30,302 nt of DNA from Tritrichomonas musculus (GCA_039105265.1 JAPFFF010000225.1:1-30302); one strand, 5' to 3'; counted from the first letter of the stretch, positions 16,322-23,781 are shown. Translations and numbers: made by a program. The notes: generated by a model not told the origin, from the sequence alone.

Positions 16322-17395
16322 TTAACGACTCGTGATGTCATAGGCCCCGATTTCAACAACAGGTGGCATACCATTAGGTTGAACATGAATGGATATAACA
16401 GTGTCTTGTAATAATGCCATGATTGGAGGTGTTTTATTATTAGCAGCGTAATAAGATTTATCTCCACCTGTAGGTAAATCACATACAATTTCATATGTGA
16501 TTGGAGTGTTAGATGTCTGTCCCTGTTGGAATGTGTTATCAGTTTCTGTTGGTAATCCAATGAAGAATGATGTTCTATCATTGCTGAACAAACCATCGGT
16601 GGCATCCCATTTTTGATCATTGGTTAATGAATTGATGACCTCTTTATTGAAACCTGTTTGTTCGCCATTAACATTCATAGCATTTTGACATAATTCGATG
16701 AACATGGGATCTGAACCATCTGTAGCAAATGGAATTGTTGGAACAACACCGTAACCTCCACATCTTAATTGGAAATTAGTGAAATTGGGATTCTTGAACA
16801 CAGTATGATGAGATGACTTTAATGGGAACAGAAAGAATATAGAATCGACAAACCTTGGGGTTATTGTTTGAGTGCTTGAACCATGTCCAGTACCTAATTG
16901 TTTGCTCATTGTGGTGAATGTAAGAATTTGAGTTGGGAATATTAATTCCTGTTGAGTATATCGTTGAACAAGTGATTGATATATATCACCATCTATACCA
17001 AAATTAGGGATAACACTATAACAGTCAGTAATTTGATAATCGTGTCTAACAGTAAGCGTACGATTATCAGCTGTAACACTATAAGGCGCTGATTTTTCAT
17101 CACCATGATTAATCCACATTTTAATTTGATCTCCAATTGGAGTAAATTCGTTAGTGATTGTATCTAATTTATGAATTGGGACAGGTGATGTATTATAAAT
17201 TAGTTCTCGGGATGGACCCTGTGGACAATATACAAGACCTTGAGTACCGAACATGACTTTAAGCTCGAGTTTGCCGGCAAAGGATGGTAAGTATTTAATG
17301 TTGCTAAGTGGTAGGAATCGTCGGAGATCAATCTTTAATGGAATTTCAACTTCGGTTACTGATGTAAGTAGTAATGGTCTGTGCGGGATGACCAT
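16322..17395 (-). CDS. Double jelly-roll capsid-like ORF of element A (357 aa)
   Basis: Belongs to the major capsid protein family of Mavericks, judged by its relation to the capsid protein of element B (23825-25804). Corresponding segments include EIPLKIDLRRFLPL (about 17-30) against FDLNVPFDDLLAL. TLTVRHDYQITDC, FGIDGDIYQSLV and ELIFPTQIL match TLTVNRMTITLC, FGVCEATRHGIEEIL and GVIIPSQKV. FFLFPLKSSHHTVFKNP (about 187-203) matches LSIMFPKHHNDLTVFENP. The shared FP-x-TVF-NP-Gly-Gly block is the clearest. As part of element A it is treated as a fossil of a capsid gene. Two antisense or overlapping short frames inside it are shadows. Confidence 0.75.
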   Translation of the reverse strand: MVIPHRPLLLTSVTEVEIPLKIDLRRFLPLSNIKYLPSFAGKLELKVMFGTQGLVYCPQGPSRELIYNTSPVPIHKLDTITNEFTPIGDQIKMWINHGDEKSAPYSVTADNRTLTVRHDYQITDCYSVIPNFGIDGDIYQSLVQRYTQQELIFPTQILTFTTMSKQLGTGHGSSTQTITPRFVDSIFFLFPLKSSHHTVFKNPNFTNFQLRCGGYGVVPTIPFATDGSDPMFIELCQNAMNVNGEQTGFNKEVINSLTNDQKWDATDGLFSNDRTSFFIGLPTETDNTFQQGQTSNTPITYEIVCDLPTGGDKSYYAANNKTPPIMALLQDTVISIHVQPNGMPPVVEIGAYDITSR

Positions 17396-17638
17396 CTAAT
17401 AATTTTACTCGTACCTTGCCCAGCATACCTTGCAAGCCAACAAGCTCAGGTATAAAAAATCAGGTATGTGTACTTGTTATTGTTTTTACCCGTGTTTCCA
17501 TTACTAACCTATACATTTGAATAATTTTCTGGAACCCTTTATCAACTCATTATGTTTTGATAGGATAACTAAGTTTTTACAATTTTTCAAAATTATATTT
17601 TTTAAAAAATTTTTTATTTTTTATTTCCGCTACATATA
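17396..17638. other. Junction between element A and element B
   Basis: A 243-base gap without a gene. The first half holds ACCTTGC twice (17412-17431 region) and CAGGTAT twice (about 17449-17468), then composition changes to T- and A-rich. It ends in a long T-rich tract (TTTTTTATTTTTTATTTCCGCTACATATA) that supplies the promoter-like motif for the gene at 17639. The boundary between the two elements must lie here, because capsid-like coding of A ends on one side and element B style genes begin on the other. No terminal inverted repeat or target duplication could be recognised. Confidence 0.45.
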
Positions 17639-18040
17639 ATGGAAGCCTTTGCTAATTATGCTGCTAAACAACTCCGTACATATGGAACACCTATGTATGA
17701 CCTTTTTGCTGACATTTGTGATAAAGTCATTGATGGTGACCATGATGCTATTGATGTTGTTGAACCCTTTATTATAGACGCACAAATGGATATATTCAGA
17801 GAGCAGAATCACTTATACATATCTTTTCATGATGAAAATGCTGCTTTTCGTGAGTATGGAGAAATATTTGATTACTATATTGATGAGCTTACTGGTGGTT
17901 ATGACGATTATGATATTATGCCATATCACTTTCCAAAGAAGTTTTACGATGAGGTATGGGAATTCTTCCAATACACTGATGAAGGAAATAAATGCATGAA
18001 TGAATTCAATCCGACCACTGATAAGATTCAGGAAATTTAA
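17639..18040 (+). CDS. Acidic hypothetical protein (133 aa)
   Basis: Not recognised. The protein is acidic and aromatic (many Asp, Glu, Tyr, Phe), with helices likely over residues 1-55 (YAAKQLRTYGTPMYDLFADI) and an Asp/Tyr-rich middle (GGYDDYDIMPYHF). No membrane segment is present. It opens element B, as a small acidic ORF does in element A, but the two do not align convincingly. The start follows TTTTTTATTTTTTATTTCCG, a strong T-rich tract, then CTACATATA. The stop is followed by TTATTATTTTTG, the spacer motif seen after other genes. A reading on the opposite strand from 17812 is a shadow. Confidence 0.6.
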   Translation: MEAFANYAAKQLRTYGTPMYDLFADICDKVIDGDHDAIDVVEPFIIDAQMDIFREQNHLYISFHDENAAFREYGEIFDYYIDELTGGYDDYDIMPYHFPKKFYDEVWEFFQYTDEGNKCMNEFNPTTDKIQEI

Positions 18041-18094
18041 TTAAAAAAGCGATTATTATTTTTGTATTTATTTTTTATTCACATTTCACAAAAC

Positions 18095-18544
18095 ATGAAA
18101 GCACCAAAGGTCTATGATTATATAAACACCCTCATATCTGTATTACCGGAGCCAGAAAAGTATCGTAATTGTGATTTCTCAATATTATGTGAAAAGTTTC
18201 CTCTAATGATGAATACAAACAGTTTTCGTGCAAAAGTATTGTACATAAGTCTTAAGAACACTATTAGTGAAACTATGACGATTTATCCTGATAAGATCAC
18301 AGAAATAGGATTAGAGAACATAACAATTACCACAAACTTACGAAGAAGGCTTTCGATGAAGACACAAGAATTCTTCATAAATGGTAATACAGAACCACAA
18401 GAATACAAAGGAAATGATTATTATAATTACAGTTTAGAGAGAACAAGTATGTCTACAAGAAACAAAATTAAAGAACTAAGACAAAAATATAATGTACCTG
18501 AACCAGAATTATTTGTAGGAAAGCATCAAGATTTAATTATATAA
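18095..18544 (+). CDS. Hypothetical protein, convergent with the ATPase (149 aa)
   Basis: Not recognised. The ATG at 18095 (MKAPKVYDYINTL) follows TTTATTTTTTATTCACATTTCACAAAAC, containing the T-rich motif and TTCACA-type Inr-like sites. A longer frame from 18062 has no ATG start, so the downstream ATG is preferred. Predicted helices cover most of the N-terminal half (YINTLISVLPEPEKYR), with a Lys/Arg-rich region near 95-105 (NLRRRLSMKTQEF) and 130-140. The gene's last 8 bases overlap the last bases of the ATPase gene on the other strand, a tail-to-tail overlap that shows how compact the element is. A role in packaging alongside the ATPase is only a guess from position. Confidence 0.6.
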   Translation: MKAPKVYDYINTLISVLPEPEKYRNCDFSILCEKFPLMMNTNSFRAKVLYISLKNTISETMTIYPDKITEIGLENITITTNLRRRLSMKTQEFFINGNTEPQEYKGNDYYNYSLERTSMSTRNKIKELRQKYNVPEPELFVGKHQDLII

Positions 18545-19382
18545 AGCTAATATTACTTGTACGAACATTGATCATAATAAAGTCATGATTCCTCATCTTC
18601 ATGTAATAATGCCATAATTCTTCAAATTCAACTGGCATTGGAACTTGTTGATAAATATATTGCATCTTTTGGCGAGAGAACCCAGAGAAGATGAAGAAAG
18701 TTGTTGCATTATTTTTGTAGTCAGTTGGTATTGACTTGAAGAATTGTACATTTATGTAAACTATTGAATGTTTATGACGAAGTTGTGTAATGTAGTTGGT
18801 AAAATATGATGATTTCAATAACTTACTCCTAACAAAGTCTTCGCAAAGAATGATAGTGTTCAATGGCTGATTTGGTTTACCGAGTTTGTTAATACGCAGA
18901 AACTCAAACATTTGTTGAAGTTTGTCATTATCTATTGTTATTCGTGGAGCTGTACTATACCGATCATACAATTCTTTCCACAAATCAAGTTCTTTCAAAT
19001 ATTTTTCAGCATTAGCATCAGAAACAACATGAATAGGTAATTGAATCAATTCTTGCTGTGCTTCAAAAGTAGAGTCATTAATACTACCATTCTTGCTGAT
19101 ATAAACTATTAAATGAAAGCTGTTTTCTTTAGGTAAACGAGATATTTGAATGATGTCACGTAGCATTACATGTGTCTTTCCTTTACCTTGAGGACCAACC
19201 AGAATATTGAGAGAATTATACCATGAATAGATATCAACAGCAATTGGCCGTATTGATTCAGACATTATTTTTCCTTCATTACGTTTATATGCAGCAGACA
19301 TAGCAGCATCAATATTAAAAGGTATTACATCATCTTCATAATCACTAGAATCAGAACGATAATAGAATTGTGTTGGTTTCAT
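18537..19382 (-). CDS. A32/FtsK-HerA-like DNA packaging ATPase (281 aa)
   Basis: Pumps element DNA into the capsid. The P-loop Walker A is GPQGKGKT at 63-70, preceded by the strand SLNILV. Walker B is NTIILCED at 175-182. The following RHKHSIVYINVQFFKSIPTDYKNNATTFF region (about 202-230) has the Gln sensor (Q213) and the Ile-Pro and Arg/Asn pattern of A32-type ATPases of large DNA viruses and Polintons. The size of about 280 residues is typical. A CTATATTTTTGTTTTCAC element lies about 50 bases upstream of the ATG, and TTCTGATGAGAATGAA directly before it. It is convergent with, and overlaps by 8 bases, the 149-residue gene. Confidence 0.9.
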   Translation of the reverse strand: MKPTQFYYRSDSSDYEDDVIPFNIDAAMSAAYKRNEGKIMSESIRPIAVDIYSWYNSLNILVGPQGKGKTHVMLRDIIQISRLPKENSFHLIVYISKNGSINDSTFEAQQELIQLPIHVVSDANAEKYLKELDLWKELYDRYSTAPRITIDNDKLQQMFEFLRINKLGKPNQPLNTIILCEDFVRSKLLKSSYFTNYITQLRHKHSIVYINVQFFKSIPTDYKNNATTFFIFSGFSRQKMQYIYQQVPMPVEFEELWHYYMKMRNHDFIMINVRTSNISFI

Positions 19383-19443
19383 TTCATTCTCATCAGAATT
19401 GTATTACTTTAGTGCAGTGAAAACAAAAATATAGATCTGCTTT

Positions 19444-20031
19444 TTAGATACACATTTTAGTTGAAATTCCGTATCTTACTAACTGACTATAAATATCATT
19501 AAAACATATTTTTAAATCTAATGCTTTATCATCTTTGGTAACTAATATTCGTTGTATTTTCATGTACTTTGTATTTGAGAAGCAGCCTGTACAACCTTCT
19601 TCTTCATCTATGACCAGCTCGACTTTGTCAGCTCTTGTTAAGATTTTTATTAGTTCCATCAGTGAATTACTATGACAAACAAGATAGTTGTTAACTCTAA
19701 GGGGATTAAGTTCATAAATGTTTAACAATGTTTCAAGGAATTTGTTTTTGATTTCCATGTTCTCAAGTTCGTTTGTAAGAAGACTTATTTGTGGTTGTAA
19801 TGGAGATTGAACACTCTCCCCAATTGGAGTAAAATTTATGTTTCTTTCTTGAGGTTGTACACTTGCGTAAGTCTGTAAAGGAGGAACATTAGGGTACTGT
19901 GGTGGTTTTATTTTTATATTCACATTAGTGTTTTGTTCTTGTTTACAACTACTATCGTTTTCACTTGATAAGATTCTTGCTCTATGCAATACGTTTGACA
20001 TTTCAATGTGATTAAAACATCTATTGTTCAT
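19444..20031 (-). CDS. Conserved Maverick protein with DEEEGCTGC motif (195 aa)
   Basis: Relative of the 173-residue protein of element A (5746-6267). The N-terminal half is low complexity, rich in Pro, Gln and Asn. The folded C-terminal domain (about 95-190) contains YLVCHSNSLMELIKILTRA, the acidic-Gly-Cys motif DEEEGCTGC at 142-150 and LDLKICFNDIYSQLV. Function is unknown; the Cys pair could bind metal or form a disulphide. Two starts are possible. The first ATG (20031) overlaps the end of the upstream coiled-coil gene by 11 bases. The second (20001, MSNVLHRAR) follows TTTTAATCACATTGAA, which has a TCACATT Inr-like site, and may be the real one. The ATPase gene follows on the same strand. 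Confidence 0.65.
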   Translation of the reverse strand: MNNRCFNHIEMSNVLHRARILSSENDSSCKQEQNTNVNIKIKPPQYPNVPPLQTYASVQPQERNINFTPIGESVQSPLQPQISLLTNELENMEIKNKFLETLLNIYELNPLRVNNYLVCHSNSLMELIKILTRADKVELVIDEEEGCTGCFSNTKYMKIQRILVTKDDKALDLKICFNDIYSQLVRYGISTKMCI

Positions 20032-20254
20032 TATTGGTTAGTTCTCTTAGTTCAGTTTCAAGTTTGGCTACTTTTTCTTTCAATGAATTGATGTCTTCTA
20101 TAAGGCTTTCTCTAATGGCTAATCCATTTGAACCCAACATTCCTGTTTTTACATTATTAAGATGCTGCTTGGTTTCATACACTCTTTCTTTCAATGATCG
20201 CTTTATTTGCTTCAAAGTGGGAATCTCACTTTTAAATTTATTAAGATCAGTCAT
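20021..20254 (-). CDS. Small coiled-coil protein (77 aa)
   Basis: The product is almost entirely helical and charged. The first half is basic (FKSEIPTLKQIKRSLKERVY). A central NVKTGMLGSNGLAIRE turn contains glycines. The second half is a classic heptad coiled coil (DINSLKEKVAKLETELREL) ending in TNNEQ. It probably forms a dimer or trimer. It overlaps the next gene on the same strand by 11 bases, so the two are likely expressed together. Upstream is CTATTTGTTCTTTTTTGCTTTAAGTAA before the ATG at 20254. Mavericks are known to encode small coiled-coil virion or accessory proteins, but this one is not matched to a named family. Confidence 0.6.
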   Translation of the reverse strand: MTDLNKFKSEIPTLKQIKRSLKERVYETKQHLNNVKTGMLGSNGLAIRESLIEDINSLKEKVAKLETELRELTNNEQ

Positions 20255-20370
20255 TTACTTAAAGCAAAAAAGAACAAATAGAGTAATAATCATTGTCTAA
20301 ACAAACATTGCCGTGATTAACATTTTAAATTTAATATATTATTTTTTTCACATGTTTACACTAATATTAA

Positions 20371-20970
20371 ATGGAAGAAAAATCAGAATTTGTTACACTT
20401 ATTGATCACGAAGAATATGAAATATTGACAACATATCCACATACCATTAGAAGGAAAGATAATCATAATGTTGTTAATGAATATAATAATCAAGGGTATA
20501 TATTTGTTACTTTTAATAGAAAATCATATTTCAAACATCGTTTAATTGCTTTACAATTTATTCCTAATCCCAATAATTTACCTTTTATTGATCATATTAA
20601 TCATATAAGAAACGATAATAGAATAATGAATTTACGTTGGGTATCATATGCTGATAATCAATTTAATAAATCTAGTGGAAATAAAATACAGTATGAATTT
20701 ATCGATAATATTCCTGACAATGCTATAAAAATATTATTTTATGAAACTCGTACAGAGCATCATGAATTTGAAGAAGACAAATATTATTTCTATCATGATA
20801 ATGAAACAGATGAAGATAAGTTTTACCTTAAAATCACTAATACATTATATAGGATTATGTATATAAATACTGTAAAATGTGGGAAGAAAATGATACATAT
20901 GAAAGATATTAATCATAAACGTGTAGGTTTATATATTGAAGTTTTCAAACATCAGCATTCACTTGATTAA
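20371..20970 (+). CDS. NUMOD4/HNH homing-type endonuclease (199 aa)
   Basis: First HNH gene of element B. The N-terminus EFVTLIDHEEYEILTTYPHT (residues 6-25) is nearly the same as in the gene at 21346. HNH core: FIDHINHIRNDNRIMNLRWV (about 72-91) with His75 and NLRW 87-90, then DNQFNKSSG. The C-terminal domain has YEFIDNIPDNAIKILFYETR, a His/Glu-rich EHHEFEEDKYYFYHD stretch and an ending FKHQHSLD shared with its neighbour. The start follows TTATTTTTTTCACATGTTTACACTAATATTAA. The gene uses more A/T-ending codons than its sister. After the stop comes AAAAAACTTCATCAATATTTTTG, a spacer repeated almost exactly after the 333-residue gene at 23133. Confidence 0.88.
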   Translation: MEEKSEFVTLIDHEEYEILTTYPHTIRRKDNHNVVNEYNNQGYIFVTFNRKSYFKHRLIALQFIPNPNNLPFIDHINHIRNDNRIMNLRWVSYADNQFNKSSGNKIQYEFIDNIPDNAIKILFYETRTEHHEFEEDKYYFYHDNETDEDKFYLKITNTLYRIMYINTVKCGKKMIHMKDINHKRVGLYIEVFKHQHSLD

Positions 20971-21027
20971 AAAACTTCATCAATATTTTTGTTATTCGTT
21001 CAAATCTGTCATTTACTTACTATTAAA

Positions 21028-21261
21028 ATGAGTAATTATGAACAAAGGAGAACCTTACATGATGACAAACATCAAAATCATTTTGACAAACAGAGACTCA
21101 AACAACAAAAAGAAAGGACAAGAATTAATTCACAGCCAACGGTTAAGAAGTATGAGGAGAAAGGTAATATTAATCATGAACCACCAGCAAAAACAACAAA
21201 GCCACTGAATTATCATTTGCTTACACTTAACCATTCAACAATTTCGATGAACAATTTCTAA
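21028..21261 (+). CDS. Small basic hydrophilic protein between two HNH genes (77 aa)
   Basis: Not recognised. The ATG at 21028 (MSNYEQRRTLHDD) is preceded by ATATTTTTGTTATTCG and ACTTACTATTAAA; a frame extending upstream lacks an ATG, so this start is preferred. The protein is extremely hydrophilic and basic, with runs of Lys, Arg, Gln and His in residues 5-45 (KQRLKQQKERTRIN). A proline-containing middle and a less charged tail (NYHLLTLNHSTISMNNF) follow. No hydrophobic core is evident, so it may be disordered, for example a nucleic-acid-binding or virion core peptide; this is inference from composition. The stop touches the start of the repeated AAAAGGTTATCAGG block at 21260. Confidence 0.5.
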   Translation: MSNYEQRRTLHDDKHQNHFDKQRLKQQKERTRINSQPTVKKYEEKGNINHEPPAKTTKPLNYHLLTLNHSTISMNNF

Positions 21262-21339
21262 AAGGTTATCAGGTTATTTTTAACCATTATTTTATACCCT
21301 TTTATTTTTTCATAATTTTTTATTCGATATTTACATAAA
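21260..21339 (+). promoter_or_regulatory. Repeated upstream block, copy 1 (before HNH gene)
   Basis: An 80-base block begins AAAAGGTTATCAGGTTATTT, contains TTTTATTTTTTCATAATTTT, and ends TTCGATATTTACATAAA. It is nearly identical to 21998-22076, apart from a variable stretch of about 15 bases in its middle. It carries the T-rich motif and the TTTACATAAA string also found before the polymerase gene of element A, so it is probably the promoter region of the HNH gene at 21346. Confidence 0.6.
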
Positions 21340-21345
21340 ATACAA

Positions 21346-21948
21346 ATGACAGAAATATCAGAATTTGTTACACTCGTTGATCATGATGCTTATGAAATAT
21401 TATCGACTTACCCACATACCATTAGAAGGAAAGACAATCATCATGTATGTAGTGAAACAGTAAGAAATGATGGTTATATAAGAGTAACTCTTAATGGAAA
21501 ACTATATTATAAGCATCGCCTTGTTGCTTCACAGTTTATCGAAAATCCAAACAACCTTTCTGACGTCGATCACATTAATCATGATAGAACCGATAATAGA
21601 ATAGAGAATTTGAGGTGGGTCTCTCACTCAGAAAATCAATTTAATAAATCATATTATAAAGGAGTCCAATACGAATTTGTTGATGATATACCTGACGAAG
21701 CAATAAAGGTTTTGTTTTATGAAACTCGTACAGAGCACCACGACTTTGAGGAAGATCGATACTATTATTATCATGATGATGAAAACAATAAAGATATCTT
21801 CTATGGAAAGATGACTGATAAACTCTATAGAATCATGCACATAAACATCAACAAAAACAATACACAATACATTAGTATGAAAGACACCAATAATAAGAAA
21901 GTTGGTGTGGTCATCAATCGTTTTAAACATCAACACTCATTAGATTAG
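21346..21948 (+). CDS. NUMOD4/HNH homing-type endonuclease (200 aa)
   Basis: Second HNH gene of element B and close relative of the gene at 20371: EFVTLVDHDAYEILSTYPHT at the N-terminus. Its HNH core is DVDHINHDRTDNRIENLRWV (about 73-92) with His76 and NLRW 88-91. The C-terminal domain has YEFVDDIPDEAIKVLFYETR and EHHDFEEDRYYYYHDD, and the end is RFKHQHSLD. It also resembles the element A gene at 14296 (NKSYYKGVQYEF against NKSSYKGVEYEY). It sits exactly between two direct copies of an 80-base promoter-like block (21260-21339 and 21998-22076), so the gene plus one copy could have arrived or spread as a unit. A 95-codon antisense frame is a shadow. Confidence 0.88.
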   Translation: MTEISEFVTLVDHDAYEILSTYPHTIRRKDNHHVCSETVRNDGYIRVTLNGKLYYKHRLVASQFIENPNNLSDVDHINHDRTDNRIENLRWVSHSENQFNKSYYKGVQYEFVDDIPDEAIKVLFYETRTEHHDFEEDRYYYYHDDENNKDIFYGKMTDKLYRIMHININKNNTQYISMKDTNNKKVGVVINRFKHQHSLD

Positions 21949-21997
21949 ACCAAAAAACTTTACTTATATTTTTGTGTTTGATTCAATAATTTTCTCC

Positions 21998-22076
21998 AAA
22001 AGGTTATCAGGTTATTTTTACCCCAATTTCTGTACCCTTTTATTTTTTCATAATTTTTTATTCGATATTTACATAA
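21998..22076 (+). promoter_or_regulatory. Repeated upstream block, copy 2 (before the 333-residue gene)
   Basis: Near-identical to 21260-21339. It ends TTCGATATTTACATAAA seven bases or so before the ATG at 22083, and holds the T-rich motif TTTTATTTTTTCATAATTTT. Its first 40 bases also form the left arm of a perfect inverted repeat whose right arm lies after the gene. Confidence 0.6.
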
Positions 22077-22082
22077 ACAATA

Positions 22083-23084
22083 ATGCTTGCCCAAACCAAT
22101 CAAACAGAACTTCATATAGCTGAATACCTTGTTAATTTAATACCAAAACCAATAAAGGAAGTGAATGATGTTGTAGAAAAGCACTACGATATACATGGGA
22201 ACCTTATTGAGCCACTTGTCAAAGTTAGTTGCGAAAAGGAATTGACTATGAAGAGAAGAATTATGTATGATCTATTGAATAACAACTATGATTCCTCTTT
22301 CTATGATGTGAAGAACGAACATAACAACAAATATATCAAAGACGTCTTTACAATGATATCGAGTTTACCAAAATTAGATGCAATCTCTCAGACAAAACCA
22401 ATTGAAGCAACGTTTGATGAGATACCAGTAAGACAAACTGATAATGGAGACATAAAGAAGTTCCTTCGTAAGATGAACGTGAAGTTTCTTGGTTATTATT
22501 GTGACCATAATGCTGTTAATGAAAAATGTGATAAGGTGGTAATGAATACAAATGATCTAATGGAAAGTGAGACATTTGAAGAATACAAACAATTTATAGA
22601 ACGTTATGCTAGTTGTATATATGATGTATTTACTTATTATTGGTACGACCTTGAAAACAATAATGCACAGCGCAGTGAGATTAATGAATTGCATGCTGAC
22701 TATAGCACGTTAATGAAGATGAGACTCTGTATAAACAAACTTAACACAAAAATATATAACATCAATTCTCAATCCAATAAACGTTGTAGTAGATGCGAGT
22801 CCATGCAGAAGCTGTATGAATATACTCTTCGTGAAGTACAAAGAATGCGATCAGAACAAGAGGAACTAGACAGACAATTTAACGAAACTGATTATGATAT
22901 GGCCAAGTTTATGCAAAACAATTACCCAAACATTGATAGGTTCTTGCTGAAGGATGTTCAACAAAGATACAGTAAAGAATTCGGTCAAAAACTTACCTTT
23001 GCGCAATTAACAGAGAAGATTGAACAAACAGGCAAATGGGTAATAACTAAGACACATAATGTTCCATATGTCAATAGAAAGTAA
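22083..23084 (+). CDS. Hypothetical protein with CxxC and possible winged-helix end (333 aa)
   Basis: Not firmly recognised. The protein is hydrophilic, without membrane segments. The N-terminal 110 residues are mixed. A middle part contains LGYYCDHNAVNEKCDKVVMN (two Cys, one His, about 145-160). A CSRCESMQKLYEY motif (about 245-257) begins a long helix with coiled-coil character (REVQRMRSEQEELDRQ). The last 55 residues (LKDVQQRYSKEFGQKLTFAQ, then KIEQTGKWVITKTHNVPYV) resemble a C-terminal winged-helix DNA-binding domain as found in viral helicase/primases. The gene is enclosed in a perfect 42-bp inverted repeat and has the repeated promoter-like block upstream. A DNA-binding role is an inference. 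Confidence 0.6.
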   Translation: MLAQTNQTELHIAEYLVNLIPKPIKEVNDVVEKHYDIHGNLIEPLVKVSCEKELTMKRRIMYDLLNNNYDSSFYDVKNEHNNKYIKDVFTMISSLPKLDAISQTKPIEATFDEIPVRQTDNGDIKKFLRKMNVKFLGYYCDHNAVNEKCDKVVMNTNDLMESETFEEYKQFIERYASCIYDVFTYYWYDLENNNAQRSEINELHADYSTLMKMRLCINKLNTKIYNINSQSNKRCSRCESMQKLYEYTLREVQRMRSEQEELDRQFNETDYDMAKFMQNNYPNIDRFLLKDVQQRYSKEFGQKLTFAQLTEKIEQTGKWVITKTHNVPYVNRK

Positions 23085-23142
23085 TGGGGTACAGAAATTG
23101 GGGTAAAAATAACCTGATAACCTTTTGGCTTAAAAAACCTCA

Positions 23143-23523
23143 TCAATATTTTTGTAGTTCATTAATTACTTTAACAACAGCATTTACAGCATTCTTTATT
23201 TCCTCTATCTTTGCTTTCATACTTGCAATATCAGCTTTGACAGACTCGATAGCGATTTCCCATAAAGGTTGTTCATCGTCTTTCTGAACAGTTACTTTCT
23301 TCAAACACACTTCACCACCTTTAATTTTACCATCAACTTTGTTACAATTTTTCTTAGTGATTCTATAAACGCTTCCATCAGGTACTTCAATCTTGTAAAG
23401 CTTATTCAAGAGTTGTGTAGTTTGTTTCTCCATTTCTTCTTTGTGATCACGATAGTAAGCATCGAACTCAATAATAGATTTAAAAGATTTTGTTTCTTCT
23501 TGTACTTCATTAATTACTTTCAT
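23143..23523 (-). CDS. Small Maverick coiled-coil protein (126 aa)
   Basis: The N-terminal part (about 15-60, SIIEFDAYYRDHKEEMEKQT, then LLNKLYKIEVPDGSVYRITK) is a pattern I associate with small proteins of Trichomonas Mavericks: a helical segment, then an N-K-x-Y/F-K-I strand and a short beta hairpin. A Lys-rich hairpin with Cys residues follows (KKNCNKVDGKIKGGEVCLKK). The C-terminal third is a coiled coil (ESVKADIASMKAKIEEIKNA, then VVKVINELQKY) that would oligomerise. Function is unknown; a virion or scaffold part is plausible from its place next to the pVI-like and capsid genes. It lies just downstream of the 73-residue gene on the same strand, 36 bases apart, with TAACTATTTTTGGTG between. 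Confidence 0.65.
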   Translation of the reverse strand: MKVINEVQEETKSFKSIIEFDAYYRDHKEEMEKQTTQLLNKLYKIEVPDGSVYRITKKNCNKVDGKIKGGEVCLKKVTVQKDDEQPLWEIAIESVKADIASMKAKIEEIKNAVNAVVKVINELQKY

Positions 23524-23559
23524 TGCCTTTTAATCCTCACCAAAAATAGTTATAAGCCT

Positions 23560-23781
23560 TTATTTTACTTCATCTATGATTGACTTACCGATATTAAGCC
23601 CTTTGTCAATGGTATTTACAAATCCATTCACTCCTGGTATATACTCTAAAGCGGGCTTAACTTTCTCAAAAATCTCCTTTACTTTAGGAAGAGCTTTTAT
23701 AGCCTTTACTGCTAAGCCTTTTATTTTTCCACCAACACTCTTCACTGCATTTTTCAGTTTCTTCCAAATTCCTGCTGCCAT
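23560..23781 (-). CDS. pVI-like amphipathic membrane-active peptide (73 aa)
   Basis: Probable membrane-disrupting virion protein. After MAAG the first 30 residues form a cationic amphipathic helix (IWKKLKNAVKSVGGKIKGLA), followed by a second Lys/Val-rich helix (KALPKVKEIFEKVKPALEYI) and a hydrophobic-polar tail (GVNGFVNTIDKGLNIGKSI). The layout resembles adenovirus pVI, whose N-terminal W/G/K amphipathic helix breaks endosomes and which lies next to the hexon gene. Here too the gene sits directly beside the major capsid gene, divergent and 43 bases away. Similar pVI/pX-like proteins are reported in adintoviruses. No identity search was possible, so the call rests on composition, helix pattern and position. 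Confidence 0.6.
   Translation of the reverse strand: MAAGIWKKLKNAVKSVGGKIKGLAVKAIKALPKVKEIFEKVKPALEYIPGVNGFVNTIDKGLNIGKSIIDEVK

Larger units (their letters stand above)
387..17395. mobile_element. Maverick/Polinton element A (fossil, looks broken)
   Basis: Family: Maverick/Polinton, Trichomonas type. Parts seen: protein-primed PolB, candidate penton, double jelly-roll capsid-like ORF, giant fibre-like protein, two HNH endonucleases and several small proteins. Integrase and packaging ATPase of this element are not seen here. Genes are closely packed and use both strands. Arginine codon CGA is common, often as AAG-CGA, unlike the neighbouring element. The element looks broken, about one or two breaks. 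The large frames are otherwise open, which suggests a fairly young copy. Outer limits are approximate: no terminal inverted repeats or target duplication were recognised. Confidence 0.75.
21996..23128. repeat. Perfect 42-bp inverted repeat flanking one gene
   Basis: The left arm 21996-22037 begins CCAAAAGGTTATCAGG and ends TTTCTGTACCC. The right arm 23087-23128 is its exact reverse complement, beginning GGGTACAGAAA and ending CCTGATAACCTTTTGG. They enclose one gene (22083-23084), and the right arm begins three bases after its stop. No clear target duplication is visible outside the arms. Explanations include a small mobile cassette, gene inversion between copies of a shared promoter block, or a long RNA stem joining both ends of the transcript. 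Confidence 0.85.
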
